Positions 55,181 through 63,989 are shown, counted from the stretch's first letter. The stretch is 64,000 bases of DNA from Leisingera aquaemixtae (GCF_019801145.1 NZ_JAHVJQ010000001.1:124001-188000), one strand, 5' to 3'. A program made the numbers and translations. The notes: generated by a model from the letters alone, not told the origin.

Positions 55181-55978
55181 TCAGCGGAAGGGCTGGCCAG
55201 TCTGCAGCAGGCGCCGGTGGAAGGGCAGAAGAGCCTCTTCATCGGCAAATCCGGCGCTGCGGGCGGCGGCCAGAACCTGCGCGGTGTCGCGGCCGAGGTG
55301 CTCATAGACCATCCGCGTCACCCGTTCCCCGGTTCCGCCTTCGCGGACGGTGCGGGCGACGTAGCCGCACCAGAAGTTGTTTTCCAGCGAGGCTACCCGC
55401 GCCAGGTAGTTGAAGGAGTAGGTCATCGACTTGCGGCGGGCGATGACAAAGGCGACGCCGTCCTCATGGCCGCTGATGTAGCCGCGGAACTCGCGCACGG
55501 CCGGGGTGGACGGCAGGCCCTGGCTCAGCATCGCCTCCTTGGCCTCGAAGCCCTTGATATAAGTGACGCCTGCGTCGCGGAACACATAGACCAGGCCAAT
55601 CACGAACTTGTCCTCGTTGATGAAGCTGCGGCGGGTAAAGCGGTAGAAGCCGGCCGGAAAGAATTCCTCGCTCAGCTGCTGCACGCCATGGCCCAGGAAA
55701 TCCGCCAGGTAGGCGCCGTTGATGACCTGCCCGGCTTTGGAAAGGCTTTCCACCGGGTCCAGGAGAATGCGGGCGTCAACGTCAAAGAAACGGCAAATAC
55801 GGTCCAGAACGTCCGGCCGGGGAAAACTCTCGCCGGAGAGATACCGGTTGAATTGGGTGCGGTTGATGCCCAGCTGGCGCGACAGTTCGGAAATCGACGG
55901 GAATTGCCGCGCCAATAGACGCAGGTTGGCGCCAAACATGTTCCGCAAGTCGGCCGGAGAGCGGTTCTGGCTGTTCAT
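55181..55978 (-). CDS. XRE-type helix-turn-helix protein
   Basis: A 265-residue protein. Residues about 10-70 are an XRE/Cro-type helix-turn-helix (FPSISELSRQLGINRTQFNR, then SGESFPRPDVLDRICRFF). The larger C-terminal part (about 75-260) has no family known to me; it is rich in aromatic residues (FFPAGFYRFTRRSFINEDKF) and may sense a signal. ATG 55978. The target is not evident; the gene faces a 235-bp gap before the hypothetical at 56214, with no other gene in it. Confidence 0.8.
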   Translation of the reverse strand: MNSQNRSPADLRNMFGANLRLLARQFPSISELSRQLGINRTQFNRYLSGESFPRPDVLDRICRFFDVDARILLDPVESLSKAGQVINGAYLADFLGHGVQQLSEEFFPAGFYRFTRRSFINEDKFVIGLVYVFRDAGVTYIKGFEAKEAMLSQGLPSTPAVREFRGYISGHEDGVAFVIARRKSMTYSFNYLARVASLENNFWCGYVARTVREGGTGERVTRMVYEHLGRDTAQVLAAARSAGFADEEALLPFHRRLLQTGQPFR

Positions 55979-56213
55979 TCTGGTTCCTGTCGGTTCTGCT
56001 TTTGCGCAGGATTTGTCCCGCTTGCCGGTGGTTTATGCGAATTTGCTGCACCAGTAAGGCAAGCCTTGCTGCTGGCTGCAGTCACTGCTGTCGCTAATTA
56101 ACGTCAAAAGGCTAGTTGAACTGACACAAATTGCAATAGGACAGGCCGCTTTTTATCGTGTTGGCGTCAGTCTATTTGTTTCAGAATTAACTTGGGGCAA
56201 AACGAGGACTGGT

Positions 56214-56567
56214 ATGATTGGAGTCATTTTATGGAGTGACGATCCCCTCACAAAAGCCGTGATCTGGTGTGATGATCAGGGGGATCTTGCTTTTTTCACA
56301 AATAAAGCCGGTGCCGATTTTGGGGAGCTGCATCCTGGTGACTGGGTTGAGTTCGACATCAGGCTGAGCGACAGCCTGCGGATTGCCGAAAACCTTACCG
56401 TTCTGGCCGAACAGGGCAGCCCCGGGCTGGCAGATCAGCTGAGCGCATCGGCAGGCTGCGGCAAGGAAACTGACGCTGCCCCGCAGGGGCAGACGGTTGT
56501 CCCGTTCCCGATGCAGGCAGCAGAAAAGCGGCGCGTTTCCGCACCGCTTCAGGTCATTCGGAGCTAA
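56214..56567 (+). CDS. small hypothetical protein
   Basis: A 117-residue protein beginning MIGVILWSDDPLTKAVIWCDDQG. Residues 1-70 look like a five-stranded beta barrel (DLAFFTNKAGADFGELHPGDWVEFD, LRIAENLTVLAEQ), as in cold-shock/OB-fold proteins, although without their RNP motifs. The rest is a disordered, Gln/Ala-rich tail. Family uncertain. Preceded by AACGAGGACTGGT. A GC hairpin follows. Confidence 0.55.
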   Translation: MIGVILWSDDPLTKAVIWCDDQGDLAFFTNKAGADFGELHPGDWVEFDIRLSDSLRIAENLTVLAEQGSPGLADQLSASAGCGKETDAAPQGQTVVPFPMQAAEKRRVSAPLQVIRS

Positions 56568-56568
56568 C

Positions 56569-56590
56569 GCCGGCCCGGCTGCGGGCCGGC
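56569..56590. terminator. hairpin between converging hypothetical gene and ilvN
   Basis: GCCGGCCCG (56569-56577) pairs perfectly with CGGGCCGGC (56582-56590) and sits between two converging stops. No T-run in either direction. Confidence 0.45.
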
Positions 56591-56597
56591 ATAGGAG

Positions 56598-57158
56598 TCA
56601 GTTGCCGCGCAGAAGGGCGGCAACACCGGTGCGGGCGATCTCGCTCAGCCCCAGCGGGCGCATCAGATCGGCAAAGGCATCGATTTTTTCCGGTGCGCCG
56701 GTGATCTCAAAAACAAAGCTGTTCAGCGTGCTGTCGACCACATTGGCACGGAAGATATCCGCCAGCCGCAGCGCTTCGACGCGCTTGTCGCCTTCGCCGG
56801 CCACCTTCAGGATTGCCAGCTCACGCTCCACCGCGGCGCCTTCGACCGTCAGGTCATGCACGTCGCGGACCGAGACGATGCGGCCCAGCTGCGCCTTGAT
56901 CTGCTCGATCACCTGCGGGGTGCCGGTGGTGACGATGGTGATGCGCGATAGATGGCCGGTATGGTCCACCTCCGCCACGGTGAGGCTTTCGATGTTGTAG
57001 CCGCGGCCCGAGAACAGGCCGATGACACGGGCCAGAACCCCGGGTTCGTTTTCCACCAGCACCGCAATGGTATGGCGCTCCTGCACGTCCGAGAACGTCG
57101 GGCGCAGGTTGTAGGCGGAGTGGCGGGTGGAGCCTTTTTTGATATGCAGGGCAGACAT
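56598..57158 (-). CDS. ilvN: acetolactate synthase small (regulatory) subunit
   Basis: A 186-residue regulatory subunit of acetohydroxyacid synthase. The N-terminal ACT domain (HTIAVLVENEPGVLARVIGLFSGRGYNIESL, about 28-60) binds valine for feedback control; the C-terminal ALS_ss_C part follows (ALRLADIFRANVVD, TGAPEKIDAFADLM). ATG 57158 follows GAGAGGAAG. It is downstream of ilvB with an 87-bp gap containing an imperfect repeat of AAATTTGGATTTTCCTGGCA; likely one operon under the leader attenuator. Confidence 0.94.
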   Translation of the reverse strand: MSALHIKKGSTRHSAYNLRPTFSDVQERHTIAVLVENEPGVLARVIGLFSGRGYNIESLTVAEVDHTGHLSRITIVTTGTPQVIEQIKAQLGRIVSVRDVHDLTVEGAAVERELAILKVAGEGDKRVEALRLADIFRANVVDSTLNSFVFEITGAPEKIDAFADLMRPLGLSEIARTGVAALLRGN

Positions 57159-57245
57159 TCGTGGTCTTCCTCTCGTATGTCGCTGCCAGGAAAATTTGGA
57201 TTTTCCTGGCAAATTTCTTCGTAGAAATTTGCGGCGCCGCCGCGG

Positions 57246-58997
57246 TTACACCAGCACTGCGCCGCCGGCCTGGATGACGCCCTGCGTCTCGGCCTCGCCC
57301 AGCAGCATCTCGTTGTGCGCCTTGCCCGACGGAATCATCGGGAAGCAGTTTTCGTGCTTTTCGACCAGGCAGTCGAAGATCACCGGCCCGTCGTAATTGA
57401 TCATTTCCATGATCGCATCATCCAGATCGGCGGGGTCGCTGACGCAGATGCCCTTGCAGCCGAAGGCTTCGGCGAGCTTCACGAAATCGGGCAGCGCCTC
57501 GGACCAGCTGTGGCTGTAGCGCTCGCCGTGCAGCAGTTCCTGCCACTGGCGCACCATGCCCAAGCGCTCGTTGTTGAGGATGAACTGCTTCACCGGCAGG
57601 CGGAACTGCACCGCGGTGCCCATCTCCTGCATGTTCATCAGCCACGACGCTTCGCCTGCGACGTTGATCACCAGCGCGTCCGGATGCGCCATCTGGGCGC
57701 CGATCGAGGCCGGAAAGCCATAGCCCATGGTGCCGAGCCCCCCGGAGGTCATCCAGCGGTTCGGGTCTTCAAAGCCCAGGTACTGTGCCGCCCACATCTG
57801 GTGCTGGCCGACCTCGGTGGTGACATAGCGGTCGCGGCCCTTGGTCAGCGCCTCAAGGCGCTGCAGCGCGTACTGCGGCTTGATGGTCTTTTCCGAGTTC
57901 TTGAAGGACAGGCAGTTTATCGCGCGCCATTCATTGATCTGCTTGTGCCATTTTTCCAGCGCCTCGCGGTTCACCTTGCGGCCGCGCGACTTCCAGACCT
58001 TCAGGATGTCCTCCAGCACATGGGCAACATCGCCGACAATCGGGATATCGACCCGGATCACCTTGTTGATCGAGGAGGGGTCGATGTCGATATGCGCCTT
58101 TTTCGATTTCGGGCTGAAGGCGTCGATGCGGCCGGTGATGCGGTCGTCGAACCGGGCACCGATGTTGATCATCAGGTCGCAGCCGTGCATCGCCATGTTG
58201 GCCTCGTAAAGCCCGTGCATCCCCAGCATCCCCAGCCAGTTCTTGCCCGAGGCCGGATAGGCGCCAAGCCCCATCAGGGTCGAGGTGACCGGAATGCCGG
58301 TGCCGTCCACCAGCTCGCGCAGCAGCTGGCTGGCCGCGGTGCCGGAGTTGATGACGCCGCCGCCGGTATAGAACACCGGGCGCTTGGCCTTTTCGATGGC
58401 CTCGACCAGCTCTGTGATCGCCTCCATGTCGCCTTTGACCTGCGGCTGGTAATGGGAAACCGAGGGTTTCGGTGCCTGATATGTGCCGTTGGCGAATTGA
58501 ACGTCCTTGGGGATGTCGACCAGAACCGGGCCGGGGCGGCCGGACTTGGCGACATGGAACGCCTCGTGCAGGGTGCCGGCCAGCGCATCGGTGTCCTTGA
58601 CCAGCCAGTTGTGCTTGGTGCAGGGGCGGGTGATGCCAACGGTATCGGCCTCCTGGAAGGCGTCGGAGCCGATCATGAAGGTCGGCACCTGGCCGGTCAG
58701 AACCACGATCGGGATCGAGTCCAAGAGCGCATCGGTGAGGCCGGTCACCGCATTGGTGGCGCCGGGGCCGGAGGTCACCAGGACAACACCGGGCTTGCCA
58801 GTGGAGCGGGCATAGCCTTCGGCGGCGTGGACCGCGCCCTGTTCATGCCGGACCAGCACGTGGCGGATGTCATTTTGCAGAAAGATCTCGTCATAGATCG
58901 GCAGCACGGCGCCGCCTGGGTATCCGAAGACTACGTCCACACCCTGATCCTTCAGGGCTTGGACAACCATCTTTGCGCCGGTCATTTCACGTGTCAT
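57246..58997 (-). CDS. ilvB: acetolactate synthase large (catalytic) subunit
   Basis: ThDP-, FAD- and Mg-dependent enzyme that condenses pyruvate to acetolactate, first shared step to Val, Leu and Ile. The 583-residue protein has the catalytic Glu region RHEQGAVHAAEG (about 51), FAD-binding GLGAYPAS segment, and IGARFDDRITG. The usual metal-binding GDGSF motif reads GEASW (VAGEASWLMNMQEMG), with Glu in the Asp position, and the later NNERLGMVRQW is intact. ATG 58997; ATG 58985 is a second possibility. Preceded by a leader peptide and attenuator. Confidence 0.95.
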   Translation of the reverse strand: MTREMTGAKMVVQALKDQGVDVVFGYPGGAVLPIYDEIFLQNDIRHVLVRHEQGAVHAAEGYARSTGKPGVVLVTSGPGATNAVTGLTDALLDSIPIVVLTGQVPTFMIGSDAFQEADTVGITRPCTKHNWLVKDTDALAGTLHEAFHVAKSGRPGPVLVDIPKDVQFANGTYQAPKPSVSHYQPQVKGDMEAITELVEAIEKAKRPVFYTGGGVINSGTAASQLLRELVDGTGIPVTSTLMGLGAYPASGKNWLGMLGMHGLYEANMAMHGCDLMINIGARFDDRITGRIDAFSPKSKKAHIDIDPSSINKVIRVDIPIVGDVAHVLEDILKVWKSRGRKVNREALEKWHKQINEWRAINCLSFKNSEKTIKPQYALQRLEALTKGRDRYVTTEVGQHQMWAAQYLGFEDPNRWMTSGGLGTMGYGFPASIGAQMAHPDALVINVAGEASWLMNMQEMGTAVQFRLPVKQFILNNERLGMVRQWQELLHGERYSHSWSEALPDFVKLAEAFGCKGICVSDPADLDDAIMEMINYDGPVIFDCLVEKHENCFPMIPSGKAHNEMLLGEAETQGVIQAGGAVLV

Positions 58998-59037
58998 CTG
59001 CTTTTTGCTCCAATTGGCGGCATCGTCCGTTTCGCAT

Positions 59038-59067
59038 AAAAAAAGCCCCCGATTTTCATTCGGAGGC
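59038..59067 (-). terminator. attenuator terminator of the ilvBN leader
   Basis: On the minus strand GCCTCCGA (59067-59060) pairs with TCGGGGGC (59052-59045, one G-T pair) and is followed by seven T (59044-59038), all before the ilvB start. It lies about 40 bp upstream of ilvB. Confidence 0.85.
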
Positions 59068-59108
59068 GCATGGGTTCGATTATGGTCTACCGTTACCGGC
59101 CCATGCGC
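59066..59108 (-). promoter_or_regulatory. antiterminator stem of the ilvBN leader
   Basis: GCGCATGGG (59108-59100, inside the leader peptide frame) is the perfect complement of CCCATGCGC (59074-59066), whose last two bases belong to the terminator stem. The two structures therefore compete. A ribosome stalled at the Leu/Val/Ile codons leaves the left arm free and favours this stem; one at the stop codon covers it and lets the terminator form. Confidence 0.7.
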
Positions 59109-59146
59109 TTGGTTCCTACGATTACGACTAGGGTGGTCACTGCCAC
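59093..59146 (-). CDS. ilvBN leader peptide
   Basis: A 17-codon frame, MAVTTLVVIVGTKRMGR, starting with GTG at 59146 (a second GTG at 59140 is possible) after AAGAAGGAGCCT. Codons 6-10 are CTA GTC GTA ATC GTA, that is Leu-Val-Val-Ile-Val, the three end products of the ilv/leu pathways. CTA and GTA look rare in this GC-rich DNA, which would strengthen stalling. The stop TAA lies 26 bp before the terminator stem. Not previously detectable by length-based gene calling. Confidence 0.8.
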   Translation of the reverse strand: MAVTTLVVIVGTKRMGR

Positions 59147-59401
59147 AGGCTCCTTCTTGCGTTGCGGGCGACATTATGTCTGCCGGACAGGGGCGTCAAC
59201 CGCGAAAGCTGTCAAAAAACACCGGTTCAGGGACATTTTCTTGCTTGCGGACCGGGGTGCGGTGAAATTTCCGCGAAAGTGACGGCGCGTGCCAGTGCGG
59301 ATTCGTTCAAAACCGGCATGCCCGTGTCCCGTTTGTGCCAGATCGCCCCAGCGCCAGCAGGCAAGCTTATCCCAAAAGAGGCGACAGGGAAGGACTTGGA
59401 C

Positions 59402-60253
59402 ATGGCTGAACTTGCGGAACTGGTGGACCTGGGGCGCTATCCGATCGACAGGCCGGGGTCGCCGGCCTATGCGCGGATGATGTCGGATCTGCAAGGCGAG
59501 CTGGAAGCCGACGGCTGCGCGGTGCTGCCGGGCTTTGTGCACCCGGACGGCATCGGCAAGCTGATTGCGGAAGCTGATTCCGTGGCGGATCAGGGGCATA
59601 AGTCGTTCAGCCGCACCAATGCCTATTTCTCCAAGGACGATCCGTCGCTGCCGGAGGGCCACCCGGTGCGCCAGTTCTATGACCGCTCCAATGCCTTCAT
59701 TCCAGCGGACAATTTTGGCGCCGGCAGTCCGCTGCGGACAATTTACGAGTTTCCCGGCTTCATGCCCTTCATCCGCGAGGCGCTGGGGGAGCCGGAGGAC
59801 CGCTTCTTCCGTTATGACGATCCGCTGGCCGATGTGATCATCAACATGGTGGAGGAGGGTGACGGCTTTCCCTGGCATTTCGACACCAACAACTACACGG
59901 TGACGCTGGCGATCCAGAACGGCGAGGCGGGCGGCGATTTCGAATATGCGCCTATGCTGCGCACCCCCACGGATGAAAACTACGACGGGGTTGCGCGGGT
60001 GCTGGCAGGCGGCTCGCCGCTGGTGCGCAGGCTGGTGCTGCAGCCGGGAGATCTGCAGATTTTCCGCGGCCGTTATTCGTTGCACCGTGTGGCCCCGGTG
60101 GCAGGCCCGCGCAGGCGCTACGTCGGCATCTTCTCCTTTGTCGAGACAGAGGGCATGTGCGGCGGAGTGGAGCGCACCAGGCAGCTTTACGGCCGGGTGC
60201 TGCCGCGCCACTACGAGCGCGAGGGACTGCGCGCCGACGCGCTGCGCGATTGA
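59402..60253 (+). CDS. 2-oxoglutarate/Fe(II) oxygenase-like protein (HalD/BesD-type fold)
   Basis: A 283-residue non-haem iron enzyme. The facial triad is visible as HxD in FPWHFDTNNYTVTLAIQ (about 158-160) and a distal His in RYSLHRVAP (about 226), with Arg in RRYVGIF for 2-oxoglutarate. The surrounding sequence (GEAGGDFEYAPMLRTP, VLQPGDLQIFRGR) resembles the BesD/HalD amino-acid halogenase family, but halogenases have Gly in place of the Asp, so hydroxylation is more likely here. Substrate unknown. ATG 59402; divergent from the ilvB leader. Confidence 0.8.
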   Translation: MAELAELVDLGRYPIDRPGSPAYARMMSDLQGELEADGCAVLPGFVHPDGIGKLIAEADSVADQGHKSFSRTNAYFSKDDPSLPEGHPVRQFYDRSNAFIPADNFGAGSPLRTIYEFPGFMPFIREALGEPEDRFFRYDDPLADVIINMVEEGDGFPWHFDTNNYTVTLAIQNGEAGGDFEYAPMLRTPTDENYDGVARVLAGGSPLVRRLVLQPGDLQIFRGRYSLHRVAPVAGPRRRYVGIFSFVETEGMCGGVERTRQLYGRVLPRHYEREGLRADALRD

Positions 60254-60410
60254 AAAGGCGGCCTGCTGCCGCTTGATGCCGCCTTGGCCCTGTCTGCGGC
60301 GGGACTTCGCTGTGGCGGATTTCCGCCCCTTGGCGGCCTGCGTTGTTTCTGGCAGCCTATTTGCAAACGCCCTGCTTCAACGGGCGCAACAAAACAGAAC
60401 GGGCAGCAGC

Positions 60411-61559
60411 ATGAGCATCACACGTCGCCACTTCGGATTCGGTCTGGCCGCCTTCGGGCTGGCGGCCTGCAGCACCGCGGTGCCCTCCGGCAGCGGCCCC
60501 GGCGGCACCTCCGGCCTGCCTGCGGACCTGCGCCCGGTGCCCAATCCGGGCTACGACGCCTGGGTCGCGTCCTTCCGCACACGGGCCGAGGCCAGAGGCA
60601 TTTCGGGGTCCACCCTGCGTGCCGCCTTCCGCGGCGCGGGGTATCTGCCGGGTGTCATCAAGCGCGACCGCAACCAGACCGAATTCAAACGCTCGCTGGA
60701 AGATTACCTCTCCATCGCCGTCTCGGACGAGCGCCTGAGCAAGGGGCGTGCCGCCTTTGCCAGGCACCAGTCCACCCTGCGCACGCTGGAGCGCAACTAT
60801 GGCGTCGATGCGGAAATCATCTGCGCGATCTGGGGGCTGGAGAGCTTCTTCGGCGAGCGCCGCGGCAACGTGCCGGTGATCTCCGCCACCTCGACGCTGG
60901 CCTATGACGGGCGGCGCGGGGTGTTCTTCGAAAAGCAGCTGCTGGCGGCGCTGAAGATCCTGCAAAACGGTGACATCACGCCCGCCCGGATGACCGGCAG
61001 CTGGGCCGGCGCCATGGGGCATACCCAGTTCATCCCGACGTCCTACCAAGCCTTTGCGGTGGATTTTACCGGCGACGGCCGCCGCGATATCTGGTCGGAG
61101 GATCCGACCGATGCGCTAGCCTCAACCGCCGCTTACCTGCAGCGCAACGGCTGGACGCGAGGCGTGAAATGGGGGGGCGAGGCCGGGGCGCCGGGCACGC
61201 CTTCGGGGCGCAGCCTGCAGCCGCAGGCAGGCGGGCCGGTGTTTTCGGTCACCAGCAATTTCAACGCGATCAAGCGCTACAACAACTCGGATTCCTACGC
61301 CATCGGGGTGGGCCATCTGGCCGACCGCATTGCCGGCGGCGGGCCGCTGCGCACCGGTTTCCCGCCGGATAAATACGGGCTGACCAAGGACGACCGCATT
61401 CTGCTGCAAAAACGGCTGACCGCACGCGGTTTCGATACCGGCGGCGCCGACGGGGTGCTGGGGCCGAAAAGCCGGGCGGCGATCAGCGCTTACCAGTCCA
61501 GCCGCGGCCTGCCGGCGACCGGCGACCCGTCCCCGGCGCTGCTGGCCAGCCTCGGCTAA
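60411..61559 (+). CDS. mltB: MltB-like lytic murein transglycosylase lipoprotein with peptidoglycan-binding domain
   Basis: A 382-residue lipoprotein (lipobox FGLAACSTA, Cys near residue 20) that cleaves glycan strands. The MltB domain has the catalytic Glu in IWGLESFFGERRGN (about 145) and GSWAGAMGHTQFIPTSY near 197. A C-terminal peptidoglycan-binding domain (about 325-382, LLQKRLTARGFDTGGADGVLG) is added to the E. coli MltB plan. ATG 60411 precedes a Tat-like twin-Arg segment (SITRRHFGFG). It follows the oxygenase by 157 bp. Confidence 0.92.
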   Translation: MSITRRHFGFGLAAFGLAACSTAVPSGSGPGGTSGLPADLRPVPNPGYDAWVASFRTRAEARGISGSTLRAAFRGAGYLPGVIKRDRNQTEFKRSLEDYLSIAVSDERLSKGRAAFARHQSTLRTLERNYGVDAEIICAIWGLESFFGERRGNVPVISATSTLAYDGRRGVFFEKQLLAALKILQNGDITPARMTGSWAGAMGHTQFIPTSYQAFAVDFTGDGRRDIWSEDPTDALASTAAYLQRNGWTRGVKWGGEAGAPGTPSGRSLQPQAGGPVFSVTSNFNAIKRYNNSDSYAIGVGHLADRIAGGGPLRTGFPPDKYGLTKDDRILLQKRLTARGFDTGGADGVLGPKSRAAISAYQSSRGLPATGDPSPALLASLG

Positions 61560-61579
61560 GGCCGCCGCGCACCGGCGCC

Positions 61580-62224
61580 TCAGAACCCGGCGCCGGTGCC
61601 CTGCAGCACGCCATGCTCCAGCGCATAGCGGGTGAGGCCGGCAGTGGAGGAAATGCCCAGCTTGCGCTTGATGTTCTTGCGGTGGGTCTCAACGGTGCGG
61701 ACCGAGATATCAAGCACTTGCGCAACTTCCTTGTTGGACTTGCCCTGCGCCAGCTCCAGCAGGATGGTCTGCTCGCGCCCGGTCAGCGCCTCGCGGCTGT
61801 TGCCGTCCTTCGGCTTCAGCGAGCCTTCAGCGCCGGTGCAGAGGTAGGTCCGGCCTTCCATCACCGCGTCAATCGCCTGCTTGATCTCTTCCGTCGGCAC
61901 ATCCTTCAGCACATAGCCCATGGCGCCGTGGCTCAGCGCGGTGGAGATATATTCGGCGCTGTCATGCATCGACAGGATCAGGATGCGGGTGCCGGGGTGC
62001 TGTTCCAGGATGATCTCGGTGGCGCTGAGGCCGCCGAGCTTGGGCATGTTCAGATCCATCAGCACCACGTCAGGCGCCAGGCGGCCCATCTGCTCCACCG
62101 CGTCGCGCCCGTCGGTCAGGGAGCCGACAACCTCGATGTCGTCGTAGCTTTCCAGGATCGACTGGATGCCCTCGGCCACCATCGGGTGGTCATCCACGAT
62201 CAGAACTTTAACCGGATCAGCCAT
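61580..62224 (-). CDS. LuxR/NarL-type response regulator
   Basis: A 214-residue regulator. The receiver (1-125) has IVDDHP, phosphoacceptor Asp in VVLMDLNMP (about 55), and the Thr/Lys pair (ILSMHD, YVLKDV). The C-terminal LuxR helix-turn-helix (about 150-210: TGREQTILLELAQGKSNKEV, VRTVETHRKNIKRKLG) binds DNA. ATG 62224 (or ATG 62227) is close to GGGGGA; ATG 62248 is a third option. It is paired with the kinase just upstream. Confidence 0.93.
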   Translation of the reverse strand: MADPVKVLIVDDHPMVAEGIQSILESYDDIEVVGSLTDGRDAVEQMGRLAPDVVLMDLNMPKLGGLSATEIILEQHPGTRILILSMHDSAEYISTALSHGAMGYVLKDVPTEEIKQAIDAVMEGRTYLCTGAEGSLKPKDGNSREALTGREQTILLELAQGKSNKEVAQVLDISVRTVETHRKNIKRKLGISSTAGLTRYALEHGVLQGTGAGF

Positions 62225-62278
62225 CATTCCCCCGATGCAGCTTTCCATTCATCCAAAGGCCGCCGCAGCCTCCTCCGG

Positions 62279-63706
62279 TCACGGCAATTGCGCAGGTGTG
62301 CCTTCCTCGCCCGGTGGCAGCAGGTGGCTCAGCGGCAGGCTGGCCTCGATCACCGTGCCGCTCTGGGTGCCCCGTGATGACAGAATGCGCAAGGTTCCGT
62401 CAAGCTGCTCGATCCGCTCCTGCATATTGCGCAACCCGATCCCCGGCCCGCTGCGGGCATCGCGCGGCGGCAGGCCGCGGCCGTTGTCGGAGATCCGCAT
62501 GGTGGCGCCGCGGGTGTGGCCGCGCAGGTCGATGCTGACCTTTGTCGCCTCGGCGTGGCGCTCGATATTGGTCAGCGCCTCCTGCGCAATGCGGTAGAGC
62601 GCGATCTTGGAATCCTGGTCCAGCCGGTTGCGGAACACCACGGTGGAAAACTCGGTCTCGATGCCGGTGCGGGCGGCGAAATCGTCCGTCAGCGCCTTCA
62701 GCGCCGGCCCCAGCCCGAGGTCGTCCAGCACGCCGGGGCGCAGGTCGCGGCTGATCCGGCGCACTTCCGTAATGGCGGTCAGCAGGCTCTCGGTGCCTTT
62801 TTCCAGCGGCGCCGCCGCGCCTTCGCCATCGCCGCGCGACAGGCGGCGGCGGGTGTTGTCCAGCGCGTAGCGCACCCCCACCAGCAGCTGGCTGATGCCG
62901 TCATGCAGCTCCCGCGCCACCCGGCCGCGCTCTTCCTCCTGGGCGTCGAACACCCGCTGGGTCAGCTCCTTTAGCTTGGCATCCGCCAGCCGCCGCTCGC
63001 GTATGTTCAGGAACATGCCGGAGGCAAAGACCAGCACCAGCGACGTCAGCGTGATCGCCCCGATATACAGGAAGGTGCGCCGCACCCGCGCCTCCACCTC
63101 CGCCCGCGAGGCGGCCACCGTGGCCAGCACATCGTCGATGAAAACCCCGGTGCCGATCGCCCATTGCCAGTCCTGCAGGCCCAGCACATAGGCGATCATC
63201 TGCGCCTCTTCGCCGGTGGAGGGCTTTTCCCAGGTGAAGCTGTGCCAGCCGGCGCCGTCGCGGGCCAGGCGGATGAACTCATCCACCACCGGCACGCCTG
63301 CGCTGTCGGTCAGGCCTGCCCAGTTGCGGTTGATGTATTCGGTCTGCCGCGGGCTCACCAGGTTGGTGCCGTCATAGTCGTAGACGAAAAAGAACCCGTC
63401 CTTGCCGTAGATCATCGCGCTGAGGATCTGGGTGACCTGTTCCTTGGCCGCCGCATCATCCGGCGCCGCCAGGCCATAGATGTGGGCAAAGCCGTTGCGC
63501 GCCTGGGTGACGTAATTGCGCAGCTCCGCTTTCTTGGCTTCCAGCAGCTGCATCTCCAGCGCCTGGATCTCGCGCTCTGCCAGGCTGCGCGACTGGTAGC
63601 CCACCAGCACCGCGATGGCGGTGCCGGCCACGATCAGCGGCAGGGTCATCAGCAGCGACAGCTTCTGCGCGTAGGTGGGGCGCAGCAGGGCGTGAAACAG
63701 GCGCAT
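62279..63706 (-). CDS. Cache-domain sensor histidine kinase (HisKA_3/NarL type)
   Basis: A 475-residue membrane kinase. Two membrane segments (about 17-38 and 210-230) flank a periplasmic single Cache domain (about 40-200, with QARNGFAHIYGLAA, GKDGFFFVYDYDG, DWQWAIGTGVFIDDV). The cytoplasmic part has the HisKA_3 His in RGRVARELHDGISQLLVG (about 265) and an ATPase domain (RISDNGRGLPPR). It phosphorylates the LuxR-type regulator 54 bp downstream. ATG 63706 follows GGAGTGCCG. Divergent from the new gene at 63990, a probable target. Confidence 0.92.
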   Translation of the reverse strand: MRLFHALLRPTYAQKLSLLMTLPLIVAGTAIAVLVGYQSRSLAEREIQALEMQLLEAKKAELRNYVTQARNGFAHIYGLAAPDDAAAKEQVTQILSAMIYGKDGFFFVYDYDGTNLVSPRQTEYINRNWAGLTDSAGVPVVDEFIRLARDGAGWHSFTWEKPSTGEEAQMIAYVLGLQDWQWAIGTGVFIDDVLATVAASRAEVEARVRRTFLYIGAITLTSLVLVFASGMFLNIRERRLADAKLKELTQRVFDAQEEERGRVARELHDGISQLLVGVRYALDNTRRRLSRGDGEGAAAPLEKGTESLLTAITEVRRISRDLRPGVLDDLGLGPALKALTDDFAARTGIETEFSTVVFRNRLDQDSKIALYRIAQEALTNIERHAEATKVSIDLRGHTRGATMRISDNGRGLPPRDARSGPGIGLRNMQERIEQLDGTLRILSSRGTQSGTVIEASLPLSHLLPPGEEGTPAQLP

Positions 63707-63875
63707 CGGCACTCCGCAGCAATTGGTCAGAATCGTGTACCGAATCATTGCCCAGCCGCCCAGCGGAATCAAATGGGGCAGGGCGGATTTCCCTTGATGC
63801 GGGAGTGTGCATTGTTCGCTACCCGCCTGAAATGCGTGCGATTTGCTGCGAAAACCGGCAAAAACGTTCCGTTCT

Positions 63876-63892
63876 ACGCAGTACTAGGTATT
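63876..63892. promoter_or_regulatory. imperfect palindrome before the right-edge gene
   Basis: TACGCAGTACTAGGTA, an imperfect dyad in the 283-bp gap between the divergent kinase and the right-edge gene. A possible site for the neighbouring LuxR-type regulator; only position and symmetry support it. Confidence 0.3.
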
Positions 63893-63989
63893 CACATAAA
63901 ATCCGCTGCCGCTAGGCTGACCGCACTCGAACCGATCCGCCCCGGGGGGACCCAGGGGCAATCCGAATTGATAATGGGAGGAATAATTA

